DNA from: Symbiodinium natans
Lineage: Eukaryota; Sar; Dinophyceae; Suessiales; Symbiodiniaceae
Length of the DNA: 64,000 bases
Assembly (NCBI GenBank): GCA_905221605.1
Contig: CAJNDS010002159.1
Location: 310,001 to 374,000 of the forward strand
Direction: 5' to 3'
Shown here: piece by piece, positions 1 to 11,500 of the stretch
Numbering within the stretch: position 1 is the stretch's first letter
How the letters are laid out: each line of letters begins with the position of its first letter
Notes under the pieces: model-generated
What the model saw: the letters and a program-made list of their open reading frames with translations, nothing else
Told to the model about the DNA's origin: nothing
Databases searched by the model: none
Position numbers and translations under genes: made by a program

Positions 1-79
1 GCGAAGACTGGGTCGGAGGTTCGGACTCGGAAGACCTGTCTGGGGAGGAGTCTGTAGATGCGGAGGACTGCGATTGGGA
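1..79 (+). CDS. candidate exon, acidic, truncated by window start
   Basis: Read from base 3, the frame is open and gives a strongly acidic peptide (GSDSEDLSGEESVDAEDCDW) with no stop. It is followed at once by GCTAAGGGTTCAGGG, a possible GC donor leading into a telomere-like tract, as at other islands in this window. The low-complexity acidic composition is typical of a linker or nuclear-protein tail, so no function is assigned. The left boundary is cut by the window. It could belong to the helicase-like gene that starts near 4.4 kb, but no phase argument links them. Confidence 0.4.
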
Positions 80-3000
80 GCTAAGGGTTCAGGGTGGACA
101 AGTATGTTCTCATACTTTTTAAGGTGCAGAGGCTTCTAAAACGAATCACGAGAACTGCCTTGCGTCACGAAGGCTCCTTACAATAGTTCTCCTTGCCAGC
201 CACTCTGCAACACAGGTTCCCTTGCACCCATGACAGGGCACAGAAATTTGGAGAGCCTACCGCGCCCTCCCTCCCTCAAACCCTACAAACCTGAAACTCA
301 AAGCCCAAAAGCCTAAAACCCCACTGTGTTCAGCCTAACCCCGGACCCCTCCCCCCCAAACAGCCCCCAGCCTTCAACCCGCATAGCGATTATGGTTTCA
401 GCGTCTGGGGTGGGGTGGTAGGTTTCAGGGTTGCTTAGGGTTTAGGGGTTTTAGGTCTCAAGGCTTTGGGATTTTAGTTCAGGATTACAGAGGCCAGGGT
501 TTTAAGGGAAATTCCGCGGACAAAGTCGTGCGCAGCACGGCGCCCCCAAACCCTGAACGGAGGAGGAAGCGAACTTCAGCCCGGCCCTCGATTTCCCAAG
601 CGCAATGGGCTCGAGGGAGTTGGCAAGGCTTCGTTGAGAATGAGCAGATGCCTAAAACCGTAAACCTTGCCCCTAAATCCTCAACTCGAAACTACCCTAA
701 ACCCTAAACCCTGAAGCCCTAAACCCTATAAGTCCTAGACAAAACCTTAACACCCTGAACCCAGATCTGCAAGACTCTTCGAAGTTCGACGGACCCCTAT
801 GAATCCTAAAAACCCTATAAACTCAAATGAGCCAATCAACAAACCCCAGTAAACCTATAAGCCCTAAACCCTATAATCTAATCCCTATACACCCTAATCC
901 CTACAAACCCTAAACCCTCAACCCTCAACCCTCAACCCTAAACCCTAAACCCTAAACCCTAAACCCCCGGAGCGCGCTTTGGCCAGACGTCTTCCAAGGT
1001 GCGGCGGTCTTGGCAGACCTGGGCCCCTGAGCATCCAAATGGCCTTTAGGGTTTAGGGTTTAGGGTTTAGGGTTTAGGGTTTAGGGTTTATAGGGTTTAC
1101 AGGGTTTACAGGGCTTCCAATGGGGTTTGTAGGTATATAGGCTTTAGAGGGTTTACAGGGCTTTTTAATAGGGGTTATAGGGATTTTAGGGTTTTTTTAG
1201 GCGTTACATGGTTTTAGGGTTTTTTAGGGGTTACAGGGTTTACAGGGTTTATGATTAGGGCTTTTTTTGGGGGGGTTATAGGGGTTATAAGGTTTATAGG
1301 GTTTATAGAGTTTATAGGGTTTCTAGGGTTTACAGTGCTTTCAATAGGGTTTTTGGTAGGGGTTTTGTCATGGGGTTCATAGGGTTTGTAGGGTTTATAG
1401 GGTTTATAATTGGGTTTTTACTGGGGTTTACAGGGCTGCTTTTTGGGTTCATAGGGTTCATAGGGTTTATTTGGTTGATAGGGTTTAGAGGGTTTATGGG
1501 TTTATGGGGTTTATAGAGTTTAGGTTTTAGGGTCCTAAGCTGTAGCTAAAGTATAGACCCAAGTTCATCTATTGCTTTTCATTGGGTATTTGGCGCTTTG
1601 GGATTTGACTGCAGCTAGGGTTTTGCGGAGAAGGCTTATGAACCAGGGCTTTTGTGAGCTGTTTGAGGTTTCAATGTGGTGTTATTCTTTTTTTTGGTTC
1701 GGGTCCGGGGGCTCATCAGCCCTACACCCAAGCCGAAAACCCTAAAGCCAGAAGAAGGTTTTTCGAAACTTTTTAAAGAAACCTCTTCACCCAAGCCGAA
1801 AACCCCTAAGCCTGTTGGTTGTTCTGGAGTTCTGGGACGTTGGTTTCTTTTCGGGTCAAGTCTAGGGCCTCCTTCGGAGATGGTCGATAGTTGGTGTTTT
1901 TGAGTGCCCTTCATGATGCCCTCAAGACCTGACCCTAACCCTAAACCCGAAACCCTAACCCTAAACCCTAAACCCTGAACCCGTAAGCTCCAGGACCCCA
2001 AGCCTTCAACCCTACAACCCTACACCCTGAAACCTTGCACAGGGGATGTTCCCCCCTTATACTAACAATCCTTAATGGGGATTACAGTGCCCCCTAGTAT
2101 AATCCCTGTAGAGGACTGCTAGTATACGGGGAACATCCCAACCCTACGCCTTAAACCCTAAAACCCTCAACTCTACAACGGAGCTTTGAGCCATGCACCC
2201 TAAACTCCTGCTACGGGCTTTCCCTAAAAACCCTAAACCCTAAACCCTAAACCCTAGACCCGAAACCCGAAACCCGAAACCCGAAACCCAAACCCTAAAC
2301 CCTAAACCCTCAACCCTAAACCCTAAACCCTAACCCTAAACCCTAAACCCTAAACCCTAAACCCTAAACCCTAAACCCTAAACCCTAAACCCTAAACCCC
2401 AAACCCCAAACCCCAAACCCTAAACCCTAAACCCTAAACCCTAAACCCTAAACCCTGCCCGCGAACTGAGGGGATGTGAATGACGAGCCACAAGCTGTTG
2501 AGGCTGAGGGTCACAGGGTTTGTGAAGGGTTTGAAGGGTTTCGTGTTTGGGGTTTAGGGTTTGAAGGGTTTATGGAAGGGTTGGGATGAGGGCTTATAAT
2601 TAGGTTTGGAGGGTTTGCAGGGTTTGCACAATGGTTTAGGTAAGGGCTTCAGGGTTATAGACTACGAAAGGCTTATATAAGGTATATGAGGGATGGCATC
2701 AGGGTTTGTATCGGCCGTAAGGGTTCATAAGAGTTGATATGCGGACGTATAGAATTTCTAGGGTTCGTAGGGGATAAACAGATCATGGGCTTAATTGGGG
2801 TTCACAAGTGAACGCGGCTTGTATTGGGGCTGACAAGGGTCCCAGGTAGAATCCCCAAACCCTAAACCCTAAACCCCTCCGCCCTGATCTACGGGGTCAG
2901 CAAGGCCCTCAAGGGGTTATTCAGCTGCTTGGGGGTACAGTTTTCGTAGCTGCAGCTCCTTTGCATTTGTGATGCCTGTGGTTGGGGATTGCATGCCCTG

Positions 3001-3167
3001 CTAAGAGCTGACACAAGAGTCTCTTAAGGGGTATAAGGATCATCTTTCCCTACATAACCCCAGTATGTACCTTATACAGCCCCTACATTCCTAAGTAGCC
3101 CCTAAGTAACCCCTGCGGTCCCTTGCAAGGGTCCCACCTCTAGTCCCTTGATTCTCTTGCGACACAG
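80..3167. repeat. telomere-like repeat field with no firm gene
   Basis: Dense TTTAGGG/CCCTAAA tracts occur in both orientations. The cleanest are CCCTAAA at about 912-966, TTTAGGG at 1045-1090, CCCGAAA variants at 2256-2290 and CCCTAAA at 2290-2456. Between 1090 and 1540 the tract is degenerate (TATAGGG, TACAGGG). Short unique islands at about 968-1045 and 2457-2515 sit between oppositely oriented tracts, as the exons elsewhere do, but I could not choose a convincing frame. A MITE-like palindrome lies at 2043-2139. Confidence 0.7.
2043..2139. mobile_element. MITE-like palindromic element, family 1, complete copy
   Basis: The ends are inverted repeats: GGGATGTTCCCC, TTATACTA and a CCTTAA box on the left are mirrored on the right by AGGACTGCTAGTATA and GGGGAACATCCC. 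Length is about 97 bp with no coding capacity. Seven more full or partial copies of the same ends occur in the window (3595, 21969, 24549, 31532, 37253, 41249, 47490), so this is a dispersed family. Confidence 0.75.
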
Positions 3168-3209
3168 GATGGCTATCCCGTGCAGCACTGGGAGGACTGC
3201 GCCCGCGAG
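3168..3209 (+). CDS. candidate exon
   Basis: After GACACAG the frame reads DGYPVQHWEDCARE in phase 0 and is followed by GTTTTACC, a possible GT donor; a GC donor a few bases later is also possible. The composition (W, Y, C, charged residues) is protein-like and unlike translated telomere repeat. No family is recognised, and I could not match its phase with the next candidate exon at 4383. Confidence 0.3.
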
Positions 3210-3594
3210 GTTTTACCAGGCTCGTTTAGGGGGTACAAGGTCGAGTTATCAAGGATTAAGACTTGAGCTTAGGGCTTAGGTTTTCGGGCTTAGGGTTTCG
3301 GATGTAGGGTTGCCTTAAACCATAGACCCTATCCAAACCGGCATGATGGAGTGATGTTGACGAGACGGCTGGGTTCTAGGCAGAACCCTGAACCCCCAAT
3401 CCTGGCCCTAAGCCCCAGATGTCATACCGCCTTACAGCCAAACCCTAAACCCTAAACCCTAAACCCTAAACCCTAAACCCTAAACCCTAAACCCTTAACC
3501 CTAAACCCTAAACCCTAAACCCTAAACCCTAAACCTGCCAACCACCAGCAAGCCAGTAGTTCTTGACCTTAGAGCCTTGGCTTTATCAAAATCT

Positions 3595-3795
3595 TGGGTG
3601 TTCCCCTTATGCTAACAGTCCTCAATCGGGATTATAGTACCCCTCGCATGAGAATCCTTGTTAAGGGGCCCTAAACCCTAAACCCTAAACCCTAAACCCT
3701 AAACCCTAAACCCTAAACCCTAAACCCTAAACCCTAAACCCTAAACCCTAAACCCCTAAACCCTAAACCCCTCTTAGTATAGGGGGGAAGATCCC
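3595..3795. mobile_element. MITE-like family 1 copy split by a telomere-repeat insertion
   Basis: The left end (TGTTCCCCTTATGCTAACAG) and the internal AATCCTTGTTAAGG match family 1. The matching right end (TTAGTATAGG then GATCCC) comes only after about 105 bp of almost pure CCCTAAA at 3667-3772. The telomeric array therefore lies inside the element, replacing about five bases of its right arm. Confidence 0.65.
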
Positions 3796-3829
3796 GATAG
3801 AATTCTCTGAAACCGTGCATTGCATGTGC

Positions 3830-3848
3830 CCCCCCCCCCCCCCCCCCC
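3830..3848. repeat. poly-C run
   Basis: A homopolymer of about 19 C. Similar long C runs recur at 6919-6942, 8440-8478, 14031-14041, 42519-42532, 43931-43946 and 49879-49895. One of them (8440-8478) directly precedes a candidate 3' splice site, where it could serve as the pyrimidine tract. Confidence 0.8.
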
Positions 3849-4382
3849 ACGGATGCCAGCGATCCGTAAGCTCTGAAAGCTCTCTGGCGCAGGCTTCGAA
3901 GGCTTCAACCGTCGTAGGCCCAGGTGTGGGTTTAGGGTTTAGGGCTTAGGGTTGAGCATTTCGGCTTGGAGACTCCAGTTCCTTATCTAGGATGCCCAGC
4001 AGTGACCTTACTCCAATCTTGTTGGGGGTTTGGTTCCCTTATGAACCCCTCTAAGCACAAAAAAGGGCACCCTTTGAAATCCCAGCTTGCTGGGCAAGCT
4101 AGCTATCGACATTGGTGAGTGTACATTTTGTGCGTCATCCTGGGGACGCGAATCTCGGCTAATCATCGAAACCCCGAAGCACTACACCCTAAACCCGGAT
4201 CTATAGAAGACACTAAACCCTATAATGTCCCTTTGGGGATACTAGGAATGAAAGCCATACTCTTCAGTTGGCTTCTGATGTAACTATTCGCCGCCACTTT
4301 AGCCGATAGTCGGCGGGCAGAAGGGTTCTACCGGAATCCTAAACCCTAAACCCTAAACCCTGAACCCCGCTCTAAATCTTAG

Positions 4383-4455
4383 GGAGCCACCTTTCGATTC
4401 AAGTGAAAGTGATGCCTACGTCCCCGGACCGGCCATGAAGGGCCGGAATCCTCGA
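4383..4455 (+). CDS. candidate exon of helicase-like gene (first part)
   Basis: Preceded by a CCCTAAA tract and AAATCTTAG. After one split base the frame reads EPPFDSSESDAYVPGPAMKG followed by RNPR. A GC donor at 4456 ends the exon in phase 0 and is followed by a TTTAGGG tract. The phase-0 end fits the phase-0 start of the exon at 5373, which is why I group it with the helicase-like gene. The peptide has no recognisable domain. Earlier GC donors (4442) would also be possible but break phase. Confidence 0.35.
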
Positions 4456-5372
4456 GCACTGCTTGGGCAATGAGGGTTTAGGGTTTAGGGCTAGGGTTTA
4501 GGGTTTAGGGTTCAGGGTTTAGGGTTTAGGGCACAGGAATTTCTGGCATACCAGCTTGCTCCTCTGAGACGTACCCCTATGTTGATTGTCACCCCTTGGT
4601 TATGTATGACATGCAATGTATCAAGAATGGCTTGTTGTTTTGCACATACGTGTCTTAACCCAGATATTGCTTATTGATGCTTGTCTTTTTGTGTCTTTAG
4701 CAGCCTCTCACCCTATAAACCCTACAAACCCTATAAACCCAAATCTAAACACCCTAAACCCCAAACCCTATTCTTTGTCTCCACGCCCTTTCCTTCCCCC
4801 CACCCCCCTCCCCGCTTCATGTCTGATTGAGTTGATTTCACTGAGCACGCCGAAGACCTGTCCGCAAGTCCGCGCAGCAGGGTTGAGGGGTTTGGGGTTT
4901 AGGGTTTAGGGTTTAAGATTTAGGGTTTAGGATTTAGCGTTTAGGGTTTAGGACAACCCCAGATCCCAAACTCGTTGAAGCCTAAAGCCCATATGGCACC
5001 CGATGGAGCTCCCCAAAAGCTAAATTCGCCCCAGAAACCCAAAACCCTAAACCATAAACCCTAATCCTAAACCCTGAACCCTAAACCCGAATCCCTAATC
5101 CCGAAACCCGAAAACCCTAAAACCCTAAAACCTAAACCCCCAAAATCTATGTCCCCCGAAATTCCTCAACCCCCTTGAGCCGCCCAATTCCCTAAACCCT
5201 CAACCCCCTAGACCTCTAGGATTTAGGAGTTTAGGGCTTTGGGTTTTCGGGTGTAGGGTTTAGGGTTTTAGGATTTAGGGTTTTTTAGGGTTTATGGTTT
5301 TAGGGTTTAGGGCAGTTTAGGGTTGAGGGTTGAGGGTTTAGGGTTTAGGGTTTGGGGACCCCTAACCCGAAG

Positions 5373-5444
5373 GCCGAAGCCAATTGCCCAGGCCGCGCCA
5401 CGGCCGTGATGATCAAGGCGGCAGTTGGCCAAGGGCAGCTACAG
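5373..5444 (+). CDS. exon of helicase-like gene, upstream of motif Q-like segment
   Basis: AACCCGAAG acceptor, 24 codons in phase 0 (AEANCPGRATAVMIKAAVGQ then GQLQ), then a GC donor (GCCGGGTGG). The GC-rich codon use and amphipathic peptide contrast with flanking repeat. The next island (5971) begins in phase 0, so the two join without a shift. The intron between them, 5445-5970, starts with GGGTTTTAGGG-type repeats and ends with CCCCAAACCCTAAA-type repeats. Function is inferred only through the downstream exons. Confidence 0.5.
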
Positions 5445-5970
5445 GCCGGGTGGAGTTTTCTGGATTTTAATGAGGGTTTTAGGGTTTTCTGGGTTTTCTG
5501 GGATTTGGGGATTTTTGGGAGTACGTCGTTTGCAGGGTAACGTATTCTTAGGGTTGAGGGTGGTTTTCACTGGCGTTTTCTCAGGGTTTTGGGTTTAGGG
5601 CTTAGGGTTTGGAGTGTTGATTACAGGGCTCAAAGGAGTTCTAACGTGTTTTTGCATTTACGGTGTTGTGGCGGGCCTTGTTTATTTCGCACAAAGCTCC
5701 TATAAGCCCTAAGCCATAAACAGGCCCAGTGGCGATTCCGCCTACTGTTGATCACTCACACCTTAGCACATTAATGCCTGAACACCCCTACCCCCGACAT
5801 CCTGAACCTAAAGCCCCAAACCAAAAAACCCAAATCCCAAAGCCTCAACCCCTAAAGCCTCAACCCCTAAACCCTAAACCCCAAACCCTAAACCCCAAAC
5901 CCTAAACCCCAAACCCTAAACCCCAAAACCTAAACCCCAAACCCTAAACTGCAGCCCGAAAGCCCTCCAG

Positions 5971-6035
5971 GTCACCTTCGATGAGCAGGCAGCATGTCCC
6001 CCGCTGCAGCCACACCAGGAGGCCATGCGCTTTGG
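5971..6035 (+). CDS. helicase-like exon with PHQ motif
   Basis: Acceptor CCCTCCAG, then VTFDEQAACPPLQPHQEAMR and F, ending with two bases (GG) before a GC donor (GCTTGTAGGG). Joined to the exon at 7290 the split codon becomes GGG (Gly). The result is PHQEAMRFG-SPVRRLLVDHPTGSGKT, the usual order of a short L-x-PHQ element shortly before Walker A in superfamily-2 DNA/RNA helicases. The donor is non-canonical GC, as is common in dinoflagellates. This splice is supported by phase and by domain continuity, not by transcripts. Confidence 0.65.
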
Positions 6036-6409
6036 GCTTGTAGGGTTTCTGGGGTCATGGGGTTTAGGGTTTAGGGTTTAGGGTTTGGGGTTTAGGGTTT
6101 AGGGTTCAGACTTTCATGGTCATGGGATTGGAGATCTCATGCTACCTAGAACATCGTCCAATGACGCCCCTATTTTGAAGGTTTAGGACTCTTTGGCCCC
6201 CGTGCTGGTGGTCTTGCAGCCGGGCCATAGTGGGGATCGACATAAGACGCAGGCTGTAAAGGCTCTTAGCAGAGGGGGTGAAGATGCAGGACTCAAGCCA
6301 ACATAAAACGTCGTAAACGTGTGCTTTTGTGGCAGGATGTGAGTTTCGATGCTACCCCCGCCCCCACCAGCCATCTATTCACCACTTTCGTGGTGGGGAT
6401 AGTGGTCCC

Positions 6410-6442
<33 letters not shown>

Positions 6443-7289
6443 TCAAGCAAGCACTGTACTAGAATAGCGAAGAATGAAGAACAGGAAGCTTGGATTCTTG
6501 AGTTTCTCCTCTTCCCTAAGCAAATTGCATCATTTTCCGAAAGCTTTCTAGACAAAATAGTATATACTTCTACTTGGCAAAATACTGATCGAGATGGTAA
6601 TACAATCTTAGTTGCGTTTTGACTCTTCGCTTAGACAAAAAATCACTACATACGAATATTATCTGAGCTAAGAGTACAAGAGTACTCGAATAAAAGCGGC
6701 ACAGAGTTTTGGTGTTCTGGGACTTACTCCCAAGCATCCACACGCCCTAAAGCCTTGGACACGACATCTAGCCTCTAGACCCTAAATTCCCCCAAACCTC
6801 AACCCCCCAAACCACTAAACAGAAACCACACCCCAAATTCCCAAAACCCTTATAACCCAAACCTCTCAACCCGAAACCTCAACCCGATACCCTAGACTCC
6901 CCAAATCCGAAACCCAAAATCCCCCCCCCCCCCCCCCCCCCCCACTACTCCCGCAAACACCCCCTCCAGGCAGTCGGCTTCTTGATGCATCCCAAGCGCC
7001 ATGGCTGCGTCAGGGTTTGTGGTCGTGGGTTTCGCAGTTTTGAAAACCATATGCCCCTAAACCCATGAACCCTGACTCCGAAACCCTATGGTCACTTCTC
7101 CACAATGTGTATGGTCCCTTTTGGGGTCCTCATTTTGCGGCGGCCACGATTGTTTAGGTACAGTACCCCAAAAGGGACCTTAATTTAGAGAATCCTCAAC
7201 TCAAACCCTAAACCCGAAACCCTAAACCCGAAACCCTAAACCTGAAACCCTAAACCCTAAACCCTAAACCCTAAATGAACCCATGAAAG
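6036..7289 (+). other. intron with inverted telomere-repeat ends
   Basis: Predicted intron of about 1.25 kb. Its 5' part is GC donor, TCATGGGG, then (TTTAGGG)n. Its 3' part is (CCCTAAA)n, then GAACCCATGAAAG. The two ends are inverted copies of each other (TCATGGG...TTTAGGG against CCCTAAA...CCCATGA), so the pre-mRNA could fold with the exons brought together. Inside are a GT microsatellite (6411-6435), a poly-C run (6919-6942) and a 15-bp perfect inverted repeat at 7113-7178. Confidence 0.55.
7113..7178. mobile_element. palindromic element, perfect 15-bp inverted repeat
   Basis: GGTCCCTTTTGGGGT at 7113-7127 is mirrored exactly by ACCCCAAAAGGGACC at 7164-7178 with a 36-bp loop. It resembles the ends of other MITE-like palindromes here (GGTCCCTT / AAGGGACC at 17.2 kb). 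No coding capacity. Confidence 0.55.
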
Positions 7290-7371
7290 GAGTCCCGTCC
7301 GCCGACTTCTCGTGGACCACCCCACGGGTTCCGGGAAGACCCGCGAGATGATCCGGGTCGCGACCTCTTTA
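7290..7371 (+). CDS. superfamily-2 helicase exon with Walker A (HPTGSGKT)
   Basis: After the CATGAAAG acceptor and one split base the frame reads SPVRRLLVDHPTGSGKTREM then IRVATSL. HPTGSGKT is motif I (Walker A) of DEAD/DEAH-type and Snf2-like helicases: it binds the ATP phosphates, with the Lys contacting the beta/gamma phosphates and the Thr placing Mg. The peptide continues the PHQEAM exon in phase. The right end is uncertain: a GC donor at 7372 (phase 0) or a GA donor at 7362, the latter fitting the next island at 8491. Both are followed by a TTTAGGG tract. Later helicase motifs were not found, so the gene may continue in exons I could not identify, or be a remnant. Confidence 0.7.
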
Positions 7372-8439
7372 GCTTAGGGTTTAGGGTTTAGGGCTTAGGG
7401 CTTAGGGTTTAGGGGGTTTAGGGGGTTTAGGGTTTAGGGGGTTTAGGGCTTTAGGGCTTTAGGGCTTTAGGGCTTTAGGGTTTAGGGTTTAGGGCTAGGG
7501 TTTAGGGCCTGAAAGAGGTTGTAGGGTTGAGGGTTTAGGGTCTGAGTGGGCACCATAGACTGCCCTACAGGAACCCAGCATAGGCTCGTCTCTACTCAGC
7601 AGTAGGAAAGGAGTTTATACCCAAAACCCTAAACCCTAAACCCTAAACCCCAAACCCTGAACCCTGAACCCTAAACCCTAAACCGTGGCGGTTAGGTTCC
7701 CTTAGAAGCCTCTTTAAACGAAAAGGGTACCCTTTTTATTCCTGGGTTACTCTTGGGTCTAGTATTTATAGGGTCACATATTCCCAAATTCCCTACTAGG
7801 AGCCAGCAAGTTGTTGCAGGTCTGGGCGCCTTGAACGACTGAAGTGTTTGGGGTTCGTAGGGTTTAGGGCCTAGGGGTTAGGGTTTAGGGTTTAGGGTTT
7901 AGAGTTTAGCGTTCTAGGGCCGTCTCGGGCTACTCCTAAGGATCGGGGCGTGGGGTTTAGGGTTCAGGGCTTCGGGTTCCCAGGAGAGGGTTTGGCGTTT
8001 AGGGCTTAGGGGAATAAATTCCGGGACTCAAGGTATATAAAACCTGGACAGTACAACCCGACCCAGGCCTTTTCAGGAGCTATGGAAACTTAGCTGTCGT
8101 GCCCCTAAACTCCAAAAGTGTGAAGGTCCAGGTTCAGGGTTAAGGGTTTAGGGTTTGTTGCGCGTCTTTTGGGGGGTCAGGGCTGTGCGGGTTCAGGGGT
8201 GGTTACGATGTAGGGTGTAGGGTCGTTTGGGGTCGAGGTTCAAGGGCTTCACAAAAATCTAAGCCCTAAATTCTAAACCCTATCGCTTTGAAGCCCACAA
8301 GCCCAAAAATCCACAGCCCCTGCCGTCTTTTGGCTTCAGGGATGGTGGAGAGTTTCAGGTTTGGGGGTTCAAACTTTATCAAAGTTTGGGGCTTAACAGA
8401 GTTTAAGGTTGAGGGCATACGGTTTGACCCTATGAGCCG

Positions 8440-8480
<41 letters not shown>

Positions 8481-8490
8481 CCCCCAAAAG
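7372..8490. repeat. telomere-like tracts, probable intron
   Basis: TTTAGGG-rich at 7376-7540 and 7856-8000, CCCTAAA at 7622-7684. A 39-base poly-C run at 8440-8478 stands just before the AAAAG|G acceptor proposed at 8490. No other coding island is convincing. Confidence 0.5.
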
Positions 8491-8531
8491 GCTTCGTGAT
8501 CCCAAGGTTTCGTTAATCTTCGGGAATGCAG
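8491..8531 (+). CDS. possible next helicase-like exon
   Basis: Following the poly-C tract and CCCCCAAAAG, the frame reads LRDPKVSLIFGNA and then GC donor GCTTGAGAG. With a GA donor in the preceding exon the join gives MIRVALRDPKVSLIF, which resembles the segment following motif I in this helicase group (a D-P-x-P-K-V-x-I-F stretch). The similarity is short and the donor choice is ad hoc, so the call is tentative. Confidence 0.28.
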
Positions 8532-11500
8532 GCTTGAGAGAGAGATCTCCAGGAAGCCCATCCAAGCCTTGTGAAAGTATGATTCAGGGGTTTAGGGTTT
8601 AGGGTTTAGGGTTTGGGGTTTAGGGAGATTTGGGCTCAGTCTGATCTTCGGCACGATAGCGTACGTGCACAGGGTGAGCAGGCAACCAAGCATGGTAGAT
8701 CCGATGCCACATGTGGGGGGCACCCTGCCGCCATGTGGGACATCGACCGCCGCTTGCTTGATCTAGATGGGCAGTTCTCTAACTTCTGGCACCCTTCCTT
8801 GGGCATTCTAGACAGATTTCGCCGTTGTAGAAGAAGAGCCGTGACCTGAAAACGGATCGCAGTTTCTAGAACCGGCCAGATGTGACCCGGAGCCCCAAAC
8901 TCTCAAGCGGGTTGACCTAAATGGAAGGCCCGGGGTATCTGAAGTACAGGAGATTCGCAAGGTAACCAGGTAACGTTTACCGCAATTTCGGGTGCTGTTC
9001 CAAAAGAAAACTCCTAAGCACAAGTACGGCACATTGCCGCAGGGCTGAGGCTTGCGAAAGCCACATGAGCAGGGGGGGCGGGGTGGGGGGGCGATACCTT
9101 GCTCCAAGTTTTCCTTCTTGCAATAGAACCCTTTATAAACGGATCGGCGAAAGGGGCCGAGCCTCCCGGCCCTCCCAAGCTAAAACCCTAAACGCAAAAA
9201 CCCCAAACCCTAAACCCCAAACTCTGAACTCTAAACCCGCAGGCGCGTTGGTCCTGGACTTGGGTTCGCGAAGAGTTCTTGGGCTTCTGCTCATGCGAGC
9301 CCTTGCCTTATGATCCCCAAGCTTCCTAAGACCGAAGACCTAGGGCCTAAACCCCAAAACCCCAAAACCCCACACCCCAAACCCCAAACCCTAAACCCCA
9401 AACCCCAAACCCCAAACCCTAAACCCTAAACCCTAAACCCTAAACCCTAAACCCCAAACCCCAAACCCCAAACCCCAAACCCCAAACCCTAAACCCCCAA
9501 AGCAAACAAGATCAGTCGTAAGGCCATGCCGCTCTCACAAGTGACGTCGCCGAGCCATCGCGCCTTGGCCATCCCCCTTTTTCTTTGTGCAATTTCGGAG
9601 TTTAGGGTTTAGGGCTGTTTAGGGGTTAGAGGGCAGGGCTGATCGAAGCAAACCGTTTATAAGGCGTATTATATAGGGGCCTTAAAAAATGGAATGGGGG
9701 TTTGGGGGGTTATATATGTAACCTTATATATAGGACCACAAGGGTTTACAGTTTATAGCTTTTATAGGACCACAAGGGTTTGCAGTTTACAGCTTTTGGT
9801 TTAGAGGGCTTAGGGTGCTGAACCTCAAGCTTTTGGTTTAGGGCTAGAGGGCTTAGGGTTCTGAATCCTCAAGCCTCAAGTGAGCCAACCCCTACCTAGC
9901 AGTGTAGTTTCTTTGGGGTTTCGGGGTGCGAAGATCCAAGGCCGAGCCTCTTAAAGGGAAGGGGACCTGTGAAAGACAGGATGGAACCCTGAGCCCAAAA
10001 ACCTTTTCAAGGAACACGAGTGCTTTAGGGTTTAGGGTTTACGATTGGGGTCGAGGGTTGGCCAGACACCCTGCAATACTCAAGGTAAATCTCGGCGAGA
10101 ACCTTCTCTGTAGGAAACCCTGCACTCAGCCTCCTTCAGACTATGCTCCACAACTCCTCTTAACACCCTAAACCCTAAACCCGAAAACACCCTAAACCCT
10201 ACGCTCCCTCTAGTCCTCGTCATCAAAGCCTGTATGACAACCGGCCTCAGGGTTCTTAGGGTGTAGGACCCCTAAACCCTGAATCCTAAACCCTATAACC
10301 CTCTAACCCTATAACCCTATAACCCTATAACCCTATAACCCTATAACCCTATAACCCTATAACCCTAAACCCTAAACCCTAAACCCTAAACCTCCATATT
10401 GGAGTACCCCAGTAGTAGCAGGTACGCATTACCTGGGTCCTGCCAGGGGTCTGGTGGGGTAGCTCCGATCGGACCTCCGCAAGCTTCCGATATTGATGGA
10501 TCCAAACTCAGGGCCCTAACACCTAAACCCTAAACCCTAATTTTAAACCCTCAACCCTAAACCCTAAAACCCTAAACCCACCCGAAGCCGAGAACCCCAA
10601 CCCAATTCAGCTGCCAAGGAACTTGCACTTTCCGAACTCCTGCCGCCATCCCAGTGGCCTTGTAGGGCTTTAGGTGCTTTAGGCCACCCTCGGGTTTAGA
10701 GAACAGGGTTTATAGTTTAGGGTTTAGGGCCAAAACCCTGATACCCTAAACTCTAAACCCTCAATCCCCCCTTCCCCCTCCCCCACGCAAAAAAGAGGCC
10801 ATCCTTGGGTTGGTGTCTACAGTATATGAAGTAAGGTTTATATTTCTTGTACCCCCAAAAGGACACCCAATATATATATATATATACTCACCAATACTAA
10901 AAAGGACCTTATGTACACTCGCCAACAACAGGAATATCAACCCTGCTTCATATAGGAGGCTGGACATGCAAGCTCAAGTATTCAGTCAATGTTGAGTAGT
11001 TCTCTAGATGAGGGGCCCCTTTTGTATCAGGGCGCCGTATTCCCAGCAAGAGACGCCAGTTGAGAGCACGACCCACATGTCTTTGGGGGTTCTAGGGAGG
11101 TTTGGGCGTAGGATTTAAGGGTTATTGAACCCTAAACCCTAAACCCTATATAAACCCTAAACCCGGACTCCAAAGCTCTTAGCCGGTTTTCCCATTTAAC
11201 GCCCGTTAGACAAAGGAAGGGTGCCCTCATTTCATCCTAGGGGTTTAGGGTTTAGGGTTTAGGGTTCATGGGAGGGTGGGTGGGTGGTTCATGGGGTGTA
11301 GGCACCTAGGGAACCACAAGGAGGCTTAGGGAACCGTAGGGAGTCGTGGGGGGTACTCACGGGTATTAGGGAAGCTTGGGATACACACCGTCCTTGGAAC
11401 CCTCTAAGAGGTTGCGCTGGGTTCTAGGGCCTGTGCAAAGGCGGGAACTTCCTTCCCTTCTCAGGGATTGCGGAATAGGGTTTGGGGTGTACGGCTTAGG

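Noticed and set aside
1636-2001. Long frames rich in GFRVxGLG or TLNPKP
   Set aside because: These are translations of TTTAGGG and CCCTAAA repeats; the same peptides recur at most such frames and carry no domain signal.
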